From: Angiostrongylus vasorum
Taxonomy: Eukaryota > Nematoda > Chromadorea > Rhabditida > Metastrongylidae
Direction of reading: 5' to 3'
DNA: 64,000 nucleotides
NCBI GenBank assembly: GCA_018806985.1
Contig: JADANN010000397.1
Location: forward strand, 248,001 to 312,000
The notes beneath the pieces were generated by a model, which was not told the origin of the DNA, searched no databases, and was given only the letters and a program-made list of their open reading frames with translations. Below, one piece after another: positions 48,490 through 60,409 of this stretch. Numbering within the stretch: the first letter of the stretch is position 1; each line of letters opens with the position of its first letter. The translations under genes were made by a program, and so were the position numbers.

Positions 48490-51330
48490 ATAGTTCTTTT
48501 TAATTCCGTTTCACAATTTTATTTTCGAAGTGAAAATGAGCGAAGAACTCTAGGAATTCTAAATCTCAGCAACGTCCTTGATTTTTGGTTTCAATTCAGC
48601 GCGCCAAGCGACTATGTACATGATTTGTGTTGGTTCATTTTGAAGTTTAGACACTTACAATTCAAGTAAACAACAGTTGTGAAACGTTTGCTGTTAGAAT
48701 ATTCAACATTCCAAGTGTTAAAATAATGTAATCAATAATTTTGGTTTCCATTCACTGCACTCTCCTTTCTTCATCGAGTATTAAGAACATCCTGGTTGTG
48801 TTTTTCATTAGGGTTTCTTAGCAACTTGTCGTCCAATTACAACCTGATGAGATTTCAGTGAAGTAATAGATTTCGGTCACTCACACATTATTTCTTGTTT
48901 TTAGGAAAGCCATAATTTTTTAGTGCTATGTTGTGCAAAACTTCGACAGTTATTTTGACCCTCCAAACCTTTTTTGGACTAAGTTTTTCTTTAATCTTTT
49001 TGCCCATACTGTGGACTATTCCGTAGTTTAGAAATCGTTCTGCATGTCAGTTTCAGTTCTTTTTTGACATCTTAAGCTGCCGTACCAGTTTTCATTACGT
49101 AACGCTGAATCTTTTTGAAGAGCTACTAACGATCGTTTCCTTTAATAAAGCAATTCTACAGGACCAATATTAGGCTACAACTGTTAGAAGAAATCAGGGC
49201 TGAACTAGAACCGTCTTGTTGGAGATCATTTTCACGAAAATCGGCAAGAATTACTGTTTCGAAAAAAATCCGTTGCAGAATGATAGAAATCTCTCAATGA
49301 CACGACTGACACGGAAAGATCTACTCAATTTGTTCAAATAGGAGGTGATGGTTGATACCCTTTTGACAGCTCTACTGCCTTGTTCCAGATCCAAGCCCCT
49401 TGTTCATTTCGAGGACCTTGGTCAAGCTATAGTTGAAGAACAGAAAAAACCATTCTTGTACGACAAGAACATTACTGTAGAAAGTGTTTTCCCTGCGCCG
49501 CACGATTTTCTTACGGCATCAAGTTAAGGACTGTGTTTTTCAAAAGGTTGCAAAACTGTGGCCACAAGCACAGAGTGATTCCTCATATTTAAGAAAGAAC
49601 TTGAAAGTTACTTGCTAGATGAAGTAGTTTGCGACTAATATTTCTACAACAAAATCGACACACTAACTTACTCCTGTGTCCTTATGTTCAACTCTTAGGC
49701 ATAGGCCGATGATTTCCCTTTCACCATCGACGTTTACGAGTCCTGGTCTACGGTATATTGATTCCATGAAAGAGACACATTTGCATATTTGCAGAATTGT
49801 TTAATAGCACGAAAGAAGAGCACCATAAGAGACTAATATCAAGAATTGAATTCGATACCTCAGCAAAGAAGGATACTTTACTACGTACTCAGGGAAACAA
49901 AACGGATTTTGGTACCAATTTCTCCGTGAAATCAAACAAAAGAAAAAAAGTCACATGGTAAAATGGCGACTCTTTTCGCTAAATATTGTCCGGTTTGAAC
50001 TATTTTGCGCTTTTTTTTGCAGAAGAGAGACCGTTTGTCCGAGAAGTTTTTGAATAGGCAACAATTCTTCCGCTCTGTTGTGGTACTAAGTATTTCCCCA
50101 TACAGTAATTATTTTAACATCTCAATCTAACATAGAGCTGTTTTTTGGATCAGCTCCTTCTCAAAGCAAAGAAGTCTATTGCTGGGCTGGTGAAATGGGT
50201 CTAAACATGGCGAGGGCTACACACGCACCGGTATGACTTGATTACGATTCACAACACATCGAAAATTTGGCTGCCGATTGAACTCGGGAGACACGCGAAA
50301 ATATGCGTTAGGCTCTAGATATTCAGAAACCTAACAGCCAGAGGGTCACTGATATAGAATGAATTCTTGTCTTCATTTTCATCATCATGGTGAATTTCAA
50401 GCAAATGCTGATTAATTAAGCCTGCCGTTATGATATTTATAAAACGTGTAGATATTTATAGGACTTCGTTGTAGTATAGCCTCGAAGACTGCCATAAGTC
50501 AGCAATCAGTTTATTTAGAAGATTCTTTTGTGACTGTTTTCCCCGTTTTTTTCTGAATGCAAAGCAAGCTTCGTTCTTAATGACGGCTATTCATTGCTTG
50601 GTTGGAGTTCAACATTGATCCCATGTTATGCCACTGGCGTAGAAGTTGAATTAAGCTATTCCTCATACTTTTCAATTCAGCTTCCATTTGTCACTCTTTT
50701 GGCGTTCTTTCCTATAAGATTATGAAGATTTGAGGTGAATTTGAGATTGACTTGTTCTTAAAAAAAATTCAATAAGGAGCAAAAGGAGTTCTCAATAGAA
50801 ACTGCAAATGATGAATTGTGTGTAACATTTTCAATTTATTTATTGATGATCAGAGTGGGTTATTTTTTCAGATCTCTTTCTGAAATCCGAAAGACCACTG
50901 CGTAACCCAACTTATAACTTCTTCTAACGTGACTCACACCTCTCTTCTGAATTCGTGATTCTCATGCGTCTCACCCGTCCTATTTTTTTCCTTTGTGAAT
51001 GCAGATTTCTCCCTCCTTTATTGTTTCAAACTTTGATATGACTGAGCTTCATCAGTATTGTGCTGTACAGCACTTCATTTTTTGGTAGGATCTCTCAAAC
51101 AGGGCCGAGACTGGCTTCGATACTTCTGCCTGTAATCGCCTCGGCGGCTATCGTCGAGAAAACTTCATTGGAAAGCGTTTTCTTCCAACCACCACGCAGG
51201 CTGACAACTGCTTATGACAACATAGAAACGCGGCTGACTTGTAGAGCAGGCTTTACATTAATCCTTCAAGTTTATTTTTCAAGATTCCTTGAAAATCAAA
51301 TTATCATTAGATCCAACCGCAATGATGCTG
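48490..51330. other. no recognised feature
   Basis: AT-rich. Open frames at 49345-49527 and 51060-51344 have no supported splice sites or family. Confidence 0.4.
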
Positions 51331-51339
51331 AGATGTTTG

Positions 51340-51775
51340 CATAGCTTAGACCCCAGGCCAGATTCGATATCTGAAAACGTCTGATCACCATTGTGTTTGT
51401 ACTTTACATAATATCCTGCCATGAAAAAAATAATAGGTAGTAAATAGGGAATTATGCATTGTGATTTCGACGATAGCCTCAACTCAACTAGGTTCAATGC
51501 AAATTCCTGCTCCCCAGGTCACTTCCGTTGTCGGCTGATTGCTGATGGCATTGCTAAGGTAGGGAACTGACTGAGAGAAATGCAAAGCAAGGGTTTCAGT
51601 GGTGCAGAGGGTATCACGTGTACCCTTAGAAAGCGTAGTCGCAAGTTCGAATCTGGACTAGAGTCAGAGTCTTCCTTATATCTCAGCACTGCTGTGGTTG
51701 TATTTCACATAATACCCTGTCATGAAAAAAGTAGTAGACAGTAAATAAAGAGAATATCAAAGAAAGAATAAATAA
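51340..51775 (+). repeat. two SINE family C units in tandem
   Basis: First unit 51340-51465: GCCAGATTCGATATC, CACCATTGTGTTTG, CATAATATCCTGCCATG and tail. Second unit 51475-51775: CTCAACTCAACTAGGTTCAATGC, GTTTCAGTGGTGCAGAGGG (A box), GCAAGTTCGAATCTGG (B box), TTGTATTTCACATAATACCCTG and A-rich tail. Confidence 0.75.
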
Positions 51776-52572
51776 ATGGAGTTCAAGAAATCGGTAAAAT
51801 ACCTTGAAAATTTGAAATTTTTTAGAAAAAAATCACAAAATAAAAATATCACCAGCTCCTCGGGAATATTGTGATGCCTTCGCCACCAAATCCCTCAGTA
51901 AAATCGTTTATTTGCTTGAAATGAAGGCCTAGAGAGCAAAACCAATACGAGGGTGGATTCCTGGGATTCATTGGACTAGAGTTTTATCGTAGTTCAACCA
52001 GTAAATAAGTGGTTTGTTGATATTTGGGTAGGACGTTCACTCTGAACTAAGACACACTTCTCCAGCATTGAAACGCTAAGCTGTTTTCCTACCAAATATG
52101 CGTTGGGATCGATGCGCATTGAGGGGATTCTGTCAAGGCGGAATTCAAAAAACTCGTCAGCAGAAGTGCTGCTTCAATATCATGTAACAGAGAAGGTGAA
52201 GCCTGGAACTACTCGGAAACTTCGTGCTTAATCAAATTGGTAATATTAACAAATGACCTGCAAATTAGACATTTTCTGCAGTAGCTAAGACCTTTAAGCC
52301 TTTTTTTGTTAAGGAATTAAAGATTATTTCACAGTCCAAACCCATTTCACTCCATGAGTTCAGGCTTTTTGCACAGTAATTCATTAGAACCAAAACAATT
52401 GGTTCATAAAATCCAATTTAACCCAGTTCTTGTTAAGAAAAGAGCTTTTTCAAAACAATGCCTACTTTTTTTGGTGCCGCTTTATTGTTTATAGTTTTTT
52501 TTATTACTCAGAATTGAATCTTCCGCAAGTTTTCTCCAATTTGGATTGGGTTTCAAGGTTGTTCATGGAGCG
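51776..52572. other. flank of the membrane-protein gene
   Basis: No repeat recognised. A TTTCAAG just before 52558 could be an acceptor for the first coding exon. Confidence 0.3.
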
Positions 52573-52728
52573 ATGGACTCCTCAATGTCGTCCGATCGTT
52601 CTGTAAATGGTTTAGTCGTCTTTCTCACTCTATCTATTTTTCTCGCTGTGTTAACCTCGGGACTTATCGTTTGCTTGTTGAAAATATGGTGTGGAGATAA
52701 AAGAACTAGGACTCAGCCTGCAAATGAA
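52573..52728 (+). CDS. membrane-protein gene exon 1
   Basis: 52 codons from ATG ([13 protein letters not shown]) through the transmembrane span to TQPANE, then GTGAGT. A second ATG at codon 5 is an alternative start. Coding-like composition. Confidence 0.6.
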
Positions 52729-55700
52729 GTGAGTCATGCTTGTTAACATCACCGGTAATGAAAGCAGTGCAAAACATTAAAGAAGAGAATACGTGGAATA
52801 TCTAAAAAGAAAAAATCCATCAACAGGAAAAACGGGTTACCCAATCAAGTATGGTTACACCCTGTAGTGGTAGATATCAATGTTTAGTCTCGATTATTTG
52901 ATCGCTTCTACTTCAGCAACAACGAGCATCAGTCGCTGCTTGTTCAAGGCAAGAGAGTGGATCCGACGACGAACCATCACCCACAGTGCGAGCTCCTGCC
53001 GCCCGACGATTCTGTAAGTACCCTGTGAATAGAGTTTCCTTGTCTTTTTTCGTCGTAAGAATTCCTAATGGTTAACGTTTCGCTTTAGTACAATGAGGCC
53101 AATGTCATTTTCGGGCAGGTCATAAGGGGTCATAAAATTTCGTCCTCTTTATATCTCAAAACGTTCAAAGAGAATTGTTTCTTTAAAAAAAAAGCAGCGA
53201 AAATGAAAAAAGCAGGTGGGAGACCTCCTACAAACATACCAAAAAGTTGAAAAAAAAGGTACTGGGCAGAGATTAGGACCTGACCTCTTAAATGAAAAAG
53301 TTTACAAAAAAAAATACAAAATCGAAGAGACAATGTTAGGGAAATTATTTTTAACGCCTTGTGTAACGTGGCACATTGAGACCTTGACATTAAAAAATAT
53401 CTGTTTCACTACCCCACCCAATTATCATGGAGTGACTTCTGTCCGCCAAAGCCTCTTAGTGGTTCTGATAGACTCCGTACTCGCTGAGTGCAAAGAACTT
53501 TATTTTTGCAGTTTTCACTGTATAATTACCCATCTGTAAAAGACAGATAATTAGAAGCAAATGAAACGCAATAAGCGATTTAAAAATTACCTCGGCACTA
53601 CTAAGGCATTGCAGACTAAAACAACTTCAAGTTTAACTTAGCATGATATTCTATACGCTTTGCATTCCACCTTGAAGGAAGTTCTCTATGAGCGTGGTCT
53701 GATCCATGCATAGTGCCATCGCCGCTCTTTAGACTACAAACATTACGTCGTTTTTCTTGCTCAGCAATCGTGAGGTTGTACCTTCCTCGCGATTTCTGAA
53801 CAAGAAAACGACGCATCATCCTTAGTGTATTTTTTTATTGAATACTCACCTATAGTCTACTTCATCCACGGATCTCCCTCACATGAGGGGATCTCGAGCC
53901 GGCTAGTCGCGAGGCTACGTGGAGCGTCCCCAGGTGGCGGATAGGGGGTTAATCGCGGACCAAAAGCGATCTTTGCTTCCCTGAGACGCAGGTGGATCCA
54001 GGGTGGACTCCCTGTTTCTGCTGCGACGATTTGGCACATACATTCTGCAATTACAGGGCGTATTTATGCACGCATGTGTGGGTGCGTTCTAGTATTCTAC
54101 GAGTCAATTCGGCCAAAAGCCTGCAATCAAGTGACAGGGAAGTGTATGGGAGGCGGTTAGGAGTCGCCTCCAACAAATAAGCTCCATGTCCACTCTGGAA
54201 GAGCCTGGCAGGCTACCCGTGAGTGTATGCAGCCCCCCAGCAGAGCCCAGCAAGCTATACGTGGGTATCAAAAATGCTAAACAGAGTAAAAAAAACGGTC
54301 CTCATACCCCTGACCACGAAAGAGCCCCTCAATTTCTGCAGCGTTGGGTAGGACTAGTACGGGGAGGCTGATAAAATCTCAGGGCCAATGTAAGCTGCTT
54401 GGATTACAAAGAACTATAGTGACGATCTGTACCTACAAGGCACGTACACTTGCATCCGAGTCCTCGATAGAAGACTTGCTCATGCAAGCAAGAAGGATAA
54501 AGTACGACGTCATCGGCCTGGCCGAGAAGACAAGACGCCAGCCTTTTCAACGCCGTCTATGACACCGGAGAAGAACTACTCCTCGGAACATGCGACATTA
54601 GAGGAGTTGGAGGCGTCGGCGTTCTCATCAACACCAGCTTGTCCATGAATATCGATTCGATTCATTCGAACAACTTACAACCCCGAATCGGACGTTTACG
54701 ATTAAAAAGATGTGGAAGAATTCCGGCTTTGACAATCTTCTTCGTTTACGTGCCGACATCAAACTATGATGACGAAGAAGAAGTCGAAGCATTCTATATG
54801 GACTTGGAGAAGTTCTACAGAGAAGACCACACATTCTTCAAGGTCATCATTGGAGATTTCAACGCCAAGATTGGACCAAGAAGAACGTCTGAAGAACGTC
54901 ACATTGGGACCCACGGATTAAAATGGAACGAACAGGGTGAGCGGCTGCCTGAGTTTATCATGGCGGCCAAGACAATCCATGGTAGCTCACAATTCCAGAA
55001 GCCCCACCCTCAGCGCTGGACGTGGGAGTCTCCCAATGGAGAGTACCATAACGAAATAGACAACATCATAGTAATTAAAAGGTTTTGCCTAAGCGATGTC
55101 GTTGTTGTCCCAAAATTCTACACGGGATCAGACCACCGTCTCCTTCGTGTAAGATTCTATTTCTTGCGCAAAGGAGAAAAAACCGCTAAATTCAAAAAAC
55201 CGAAGTCCCGGAACCACCACATACTGGGACTTATTCAATTCATTAGTCGGCTGCTGGGAAGATGCCGTTGTCGATAACATCGACGAAGAATACGATCGGC
55301 TCATTCAACGTTAGCGCTATGAAAGCTGAGAGTCCGAAAGTCACCAAGCGACGTTTGTCTGTAGAAACACCCGAGCTAATACGCCAGCGTGGAATCGCAC
55401 GAGCTGCAGGCAACCGCGAACTAACGTCCCAACTTGCAAAACAGTGCAGACAGGCGATAAAAGAAGACCTTAAAGAGAGAAGAGCAGCAGTGATGGTGGA
55501 AGCTGCAGAGGCTGGGATGGGAAAAGCATTCGCAAAGCCCACCGAAGCTTCGCCAATTACAAGACCAAAATGATTGCTCTCCTGCTCCCAGACGGAACAG
55601 TAACAGCGTGCAGAAAGGCAATGGAGAAAATTATTCACGAATACTACTCGGATCTCTTCCATAGCCACGTCCACCTTTCGTCATATGAAATAAAGGAGGA

Positions 55701-58700
55701 TGGACATGTTCTACCACTGGTTCTCCCTTCCGAAATCCGACGCGCCATTTCGTCTGTGAAAAATCGAACAACACCAAGTCCGGACAGGATAAGACCAGAA
55801 CACCTGAAGGACCTTCCGTCAATCCTCGTAAACACATTGGCTCGGCTCTTCACACATTACCTTTCCGAATGCAAGGTCCCTACCCACTGGAAGACCAGCA
55901 AGACCATGTTTTTTGTTTAAGAAGGGTGACCTACAGGCTATCGGCAACTATCGTCCAATCTGCTTACTCTCTGTCGTCTACAAACTTTTTCACTCGAGTC
56001 ATCCCTAAACAGGACTGAGAGAACACTGGACGAAGGACAGCCATGTGAGCAAGCAGGGTTTACGTGGACCACATCCACACGGTAACAAGGCTCATTGAAA
56101 TATCGCGAGAGTACAAAAGACCGCTCTGTCTCACCTTCATCGATTTACAAAAAGCCCTTTGATTAAGTCGAGATAGAAGCAGTCTTGGAAGCCCTGGATA
56201 GCCAAGGAGTCCCTACACACTACATATCACTACATAAAGATTCTTCGTGAGCTGCACAAAAATTTCAAAACAATGTATCACCATTCTACGACGATATTAT
56301 CATTGACGTCAAAAGAGAAGTAAGGCAAGGCGATGCCATCTCGCCAAAATTATTTACCGCCACCCTCCAGAACGCCATGCGAACATTGAAATGGGATAAT
56401 ATGGGAGTGAAAATCGATGGTCGGCAGTTACACCATTTTCGCTTTGCTGATGACATCGTCCTTATAAAACCAAACACTAGCCAAGAGGAACGTATGCTTA
56501 CCGACTTTGATAAAGCCTGTGGAAACATTGGTCTTCAACTAAATCTCACAAAAACGATGTTTATGAAGAACGGATTGGTTTCGCATGCGCCATTCATGCT
56601 CAAAGGAACGAATATCTCCGAATGCTCCAGTTATATCTATCTTGGTCGGAAAATCAATATGATGAACGACTTAGCTGCACAGCTGAGCAGAAGGAAACGA
56701 GCGGCTTGGGGTGCTTTCAAGAGCATCGAGGATGTAGTGAAGAGAACATGGAACACCCGACTCCGTGTCCACCTTTTTGACTCAACTGTACTTCCTGCCC
56801 TAACTTATGCGTCAGAAACTTGGTCGCTGCGTAAGCAGGATGAAAGGTCACTTAGCGTTGTCGAACGCGCATTCGAAAGGACAATGCTAGGAGTATCGCG
56901 TTCCACACAAATAAGGGAACAAAAGCCGTTAGTGGCTGGATTCCTCGGGATGTCAAACGTGCTGCAGGAAGACCACCGACCCGATGGTCAGAGTTTTTCA
57001 CAAAGAGCCTTGAAGAAAGATATGATGCTGGACGAGTCCCTAGAGCGAGCAGAACCCATTGGGCTACTCTAGCACGCGGCAGGGGAAAATGGAAGACTTA
57101 CTGGCGCCCGCTCGAGTCACTCGACGATCAATGGGACTATAGGTGATACAGGTGATACAGGCAACTCAATCGCCCCCTTCCAAACGTTCTCTCTCTCCTC
57201 ATAACGTTACTGGCTCATAGAAGGCTCGCAATTTGGATACACGCTCTCTGGATCGCAAAGGCAGACCCTTGGCGAGGATATGCGAATTTGCTACTAATCC
57301 CCTGATCATGGCTAAGTATTAATAAGTTAGATCGATGTAGGCACTGCGACACTAGGACAAACTGGTTATCTCACGTTTTATCGAAGGAATAAATCGAAGA
57401 ACTTTTCAGGAAAGAGAAGTGACTGTGTTCTTACAAAGCTCGAATCCGTTTTAAATATCTATTACTAAGATCGCTATTACTGTCTTCATTATTATTTTCG
57501 TTAAATTTTATTGCAATAGGGAGTTGTCCTTGTATTCATTAAACAATTTTTAAGATCCAGCAGGGTACCTCTCCACCGCCGTTGTATCCATACATACATA
57601 CATTACATACATTACATACATTACATACATTGCATACATTGCATACATTGCATACATTGCATACAATGCATACATAGCATACAATGCATACATAGCATAC
57701 ATAGCATACATAGCATACATTGCATACATAGCATACATTGCATACAATGCATACATAGCATACAATGCATACATGGCATACAATGCATACATAGCATACA
57801 TAGCATACATAGCATACATGCACATAGCATACATAGCATACAATGCATACATAGCATACAATAGCATACATAGCATACATAGCATACATAGCATACATAG
57901 CACACATAGCATACATAGCATACATAGCATACATAGCATACATAGCATACATAGCATACATAGCATACATAGCATACATAGCATACATAGCATACATAGC
58001 ATACATAACATACATAGCATACATAGCATACATAGCATACATAGCATCCATAGCATACATAGCATACATAGCATACATAGCATACATAGCATACATAGCA
58101 TACATAGCATACATAGCATACATAGCATACATAGCATACATAGCATACATAGCATACATAGCATACATAGCATACATAGCATACATAGCATACATAGCAT
58201 ACATAGCATACATAGCATACATAGCATACATAGCATACATAGCATACATAGCATACATAGTATACATAGCATACATAGCATACATAGCATACATAGCATA
58301 CATAGCATACATACATACATACATACATACATACATACATACATACATACATACATACATACATACATACATACATACATACATACATTGTATCCAAACA
58401 TGCAGCCATCCCTAAACCAGGTTGTATTTAATACTTCAGTAGATGAAATCTTCGTTCGATGCTATATCTATGTATACAAACAGAGTAGAAGGGTAATTGA
58501 GCCTTCGTTTTTTCTTACCCACCGCATTCTCGATAGTCTTCAATGTTTCATGGAGCGTACTATAAGATTTTCACGAACACGAGAAGATGTTTCGGTTTGG
58601 AAGGAGAACCATTTGAAGAATAAATTCCTCTTCATCAAAATAATGTGAAGATAATTGAACATTTTATCGAGGACGTCGGACCAGAAACCTCTTATGAATC

Positions 58701-60406
58701 TTCTTCTTTTTCTTTCCGGGTACATTTGCTGTTCTGTAAAAGAGTCGGGAAAACTTCACATTATTCTTTCGATTGGGTGAGTCCCGAAAGAAGTCGTGGA
58801 TGATTTTCACATGTTTTTATGGTTCCTTTAATTGTTCTCACCTATTTATCTCCGATGCCTTCCTTTTTTCCTGCTTCTCTACTGAGCTCAACGAAAGCCA
58901 ATTCTAGTAGCATGCAGCTCGCACAGCTCTTCCTTCGCAGGCCAGCTTGAGTTTTTCAAGCCCGATTTCTTTTTTATTTCTTTCACATCATTATGAAAAA
59001 AATCACATGAGCCAAAACCATTGCTCAACGACGCCGTCATTGAGCGCATCTTCCAAAGAAAGCAATGATTACAAGCTTTCAATCTCGTGAAAGTCCTAGC
59101 TCACTTTGAAAATTTGTGGTTTTCTCTTCTCTTAACGAAGAAAGGAGCCTTGCGGTCAGTCGACAGTTCCAACCACTGAGGAATTTAGCGACGAGGGATA
59201 AATCTGCCTTTTAATTCCCCCTTTGAAGATGAATGTCTCTTCGTTACCATATTCTTTTTCATGAGACCTCCATTGTTTATGAAACTATGGCTTCATTACA
59301 TTTTGTGGTACCAGTCGTGAACATAATGAACTCAACTAGCATCCCACCCTGTTCGTCAACTAGCTTCTGTGTAAGCCTCTTCACATGTTCTTTTTTAGAA
59401 GAATTTCGACCTTGAACGCCTCAGTGATAACTATCTCGGCATTTTATACTCTATAGCACTAAATAAAGCCTAAATGGAATACCTTGTTATCATCTATAGA
59501 CGAGGAAGTCAATGTTGCTTTCTATCTTTCTTCTCATAAACAACATATATGGATCGTTTCTTTTATATATAAATCAGCATTCATGACTCCGCCTCTGATG
59601 AAAACGACACCAACTCCTTCATCTACTCTACAGTCACATTCAAATTTCATTCTGTTTTCCCTTTTTTAGCTCCAACCTAAGACGTTCTGAGATGGTGTTT
59701 TTTCGCTTCCATAATATAAATTTATGCAAGCCAAAAAAAGTTTTGAGATTTCGTAACATTCTTCCCACCTGCAGTTCATGCTGCAGCACCAAGGATTCAT
59801 TCAATGTAAGAAAAACGACTCTCTTAGTTTTCAATGTATTTTTAGGAGTGACAACCATGACAAGCTCACCATATTCAACCATGATAGTTGGCTGAACTTT
59901 TGGGTACCTCCTTGAAGCTTACACAGTGGGATGTAGCTGTTTCTTTTTGAGTCGTCCATATTAATATCATAAGTCTTTCCGGGATAAAGTATGGGGCCTA
60001 TCCAGTCTCCCGGATTCACTAGCGTTGCAGTGCAGGTATGCAATCAATTTTAATCCATGTTCAACCGTGTCTACCATCTGGGGATATGACACGTAACATC
60101 GTCATTAGACGGTTCGAAATTGCTCACGTGACAGAGACCAGTGGATAGCAAGAAATAAAGAAATTGTTTCAGCCAAGAGGATCATCAACTTAGTTCAACG
60201 TGGCCCAGAAAGGCGACCAACAAGAGAGGTAAGATCAGATGCTGTAAATAATCGAAAACACTGTTTATCTTTAGCAACAACAGGCAAGTCCGGAACCTCC
60301 TCCAGCTCCACCGTTACCGATCATTCATGGAGCAACGGAAATTCCAAGTGCGGTAAGCAATTCATTCAGATTAGCTTTTTCAGGAGGAGATTATTCACTT
60401 AAATAG
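52573..60406 (+). CDS. small single-pass membrane protein, four-exon model
   Basis: Seen: exons 52573-52728, 52917-53013, 60275-60352 and 60384-60406 join in phase 0,1,1 to 117 codons plus TAG. Donors are GTGAGT, GTAAGT and GTAAGC; acceptors CTTCAG, CTTTAG and TTTTTCAG, all good. Residues 1-13 are polar, about 14-38 form one hydrophobic span ([20 protein letters not shown]..), then a basic [11 protein letters not shown] stop-transfer and a Ser/Pro/Arg-rich tail. No family recognised. The hydrophobic segment and basic flank suggest a type III (N-out) membrane protein. Intron 2 is 7.3 kb and full of repeats. Exon 3 is also open in a second, more proline-rich frame, so the 3' half is uncertain. 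Confidence 0.55.
52917..53013 (+). CDS. membrane-protein gene exon 2
   Basis: 97 nt after [28 protein letters not shown] then [12 protein letters not shown], ending phase 1 at GTAAGT. Confidence 0.6.
53727..53822. repeat. short hairpin of Penelope-like tail sequence
   Basis: About 30-bp inverted arms (ACGTCGTTTTTCTTGCTCAG and CTGAACAAGAAAACGACGC outer parts) around about 9 bases. The same sequence occurs once at 63303-63335 beyond the hammerhead-like motif of the GIY-YIG remnant. Confidence 0.6.
53855..57165 (+). mobile_element. RTE-like LINE, nearly full length, inactive
   Basis: Plus strand, about 3.3 kb. 5' noncoding part 53855-54400; endonuclease 54639-55277 ([28 protein letters not shown] motifs of the EEP nuclease family); linker 55262-55573; reverse transcriptase 55570-57072 with [31 protein letters not shown] and catalytic [16 protein letters not shown]. 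3' end is a short tandem GTGATACAGGTGATACAGG, typical of RTE elements. Frame changes near 54600, 55270, 55570 and 55915, and about 115 bp lost near 56925 (compared with 5746-5862) make it inactive. It sits in intron 2 of the membrane-protein gene. Confidence 0.92.
57166..57585. other. no recognised feature
   Basis: Short unique stretch between LINE and satellite. Confidence 0.4.
57586..58390. repeat. CATA / CATAGCATA satellite with graded variants
   Basis: Left part has CATACATTA units (57595-57630), then CATTGCATA (57630-57665), then mixed CAATGCATA/CATAGCATA (57665-57870), then about fifty CATAGCATA 9-mers (57870-58310), then pure CATA (58305-58388). The 9-bp period keeps several frames open for nearly 300 codons on both strands; none is a gene. 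Both edges have TTGTATCCA. Confidence 0.97.
58391..59635. other. no recognised feature
   Basis: Intronic to the proposed membrane-protein gene. No supported exon. Confidence 0.4.
59640..60043 (-). pseudogene. possible coding relic, unknown
   Basis: Two minus-strand open frames with protein-like content meet near 59905: 60043 to about 59905 ([20 protein letters not shown] then [14 protein letters not shown]) and, in another frame, about 59917 to 59640 ([20 protein letters not shown] then [20 protein letters not shown]). No intron of normal size fits between them, so a frameshifted relic or two exons of a nested gene are possible. No family recognised. Confidence 0.3.
60275..60352 (+). CDS. 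membrane-protein gene exon 3 (two open frames)
   Basis: 78 nt between ATCTTTAG and GTAAGC. In phase 1 (after exon 2) it reads [20 protein letters not shown]. In phase 0 (direct from exon 1) it reads [20 protein letters not shown], resembling the start of exon 2. Confidence 0.5.
60384..60406 (+). CDS. membrane-protein gene exon 4 (terminal)
   Basis: Strong TTTTTCAG acceptor; in phase 1 adds GGDYSLK and TAG. In phase 0 the same acceptor reads on for 54 codons, and an alternative start at 60407 (weak acceptor AAATAG) would give an acidic end DEENNFEDFILPQHQ. Confidence 0.4.
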
Positions 60407-60409
60407 GAT

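Noticed and set aside
49345..49527. Possible mariner-type transposase piece
   Set aside because: Checked for the expected HQDNAPxH and catalytic Asp motifs; none present.
57539..58648. Open frames of 260-290 codons over the CATAGCATA satellite
   Set aside because: Period of nine with no stops gives open frames on both strands; the peptides are pure repeats (MYA, CYV, IHS).
59780..59905. Plus-strand mini-exons after CACCTGCAG and TATTTTTAG as continuation of the membrane-protein gene
   Set aside because: They phase with exon 2 but lie opposite a more protein-like minus-strand frame and would exclude the well-bounded exon at 60275.
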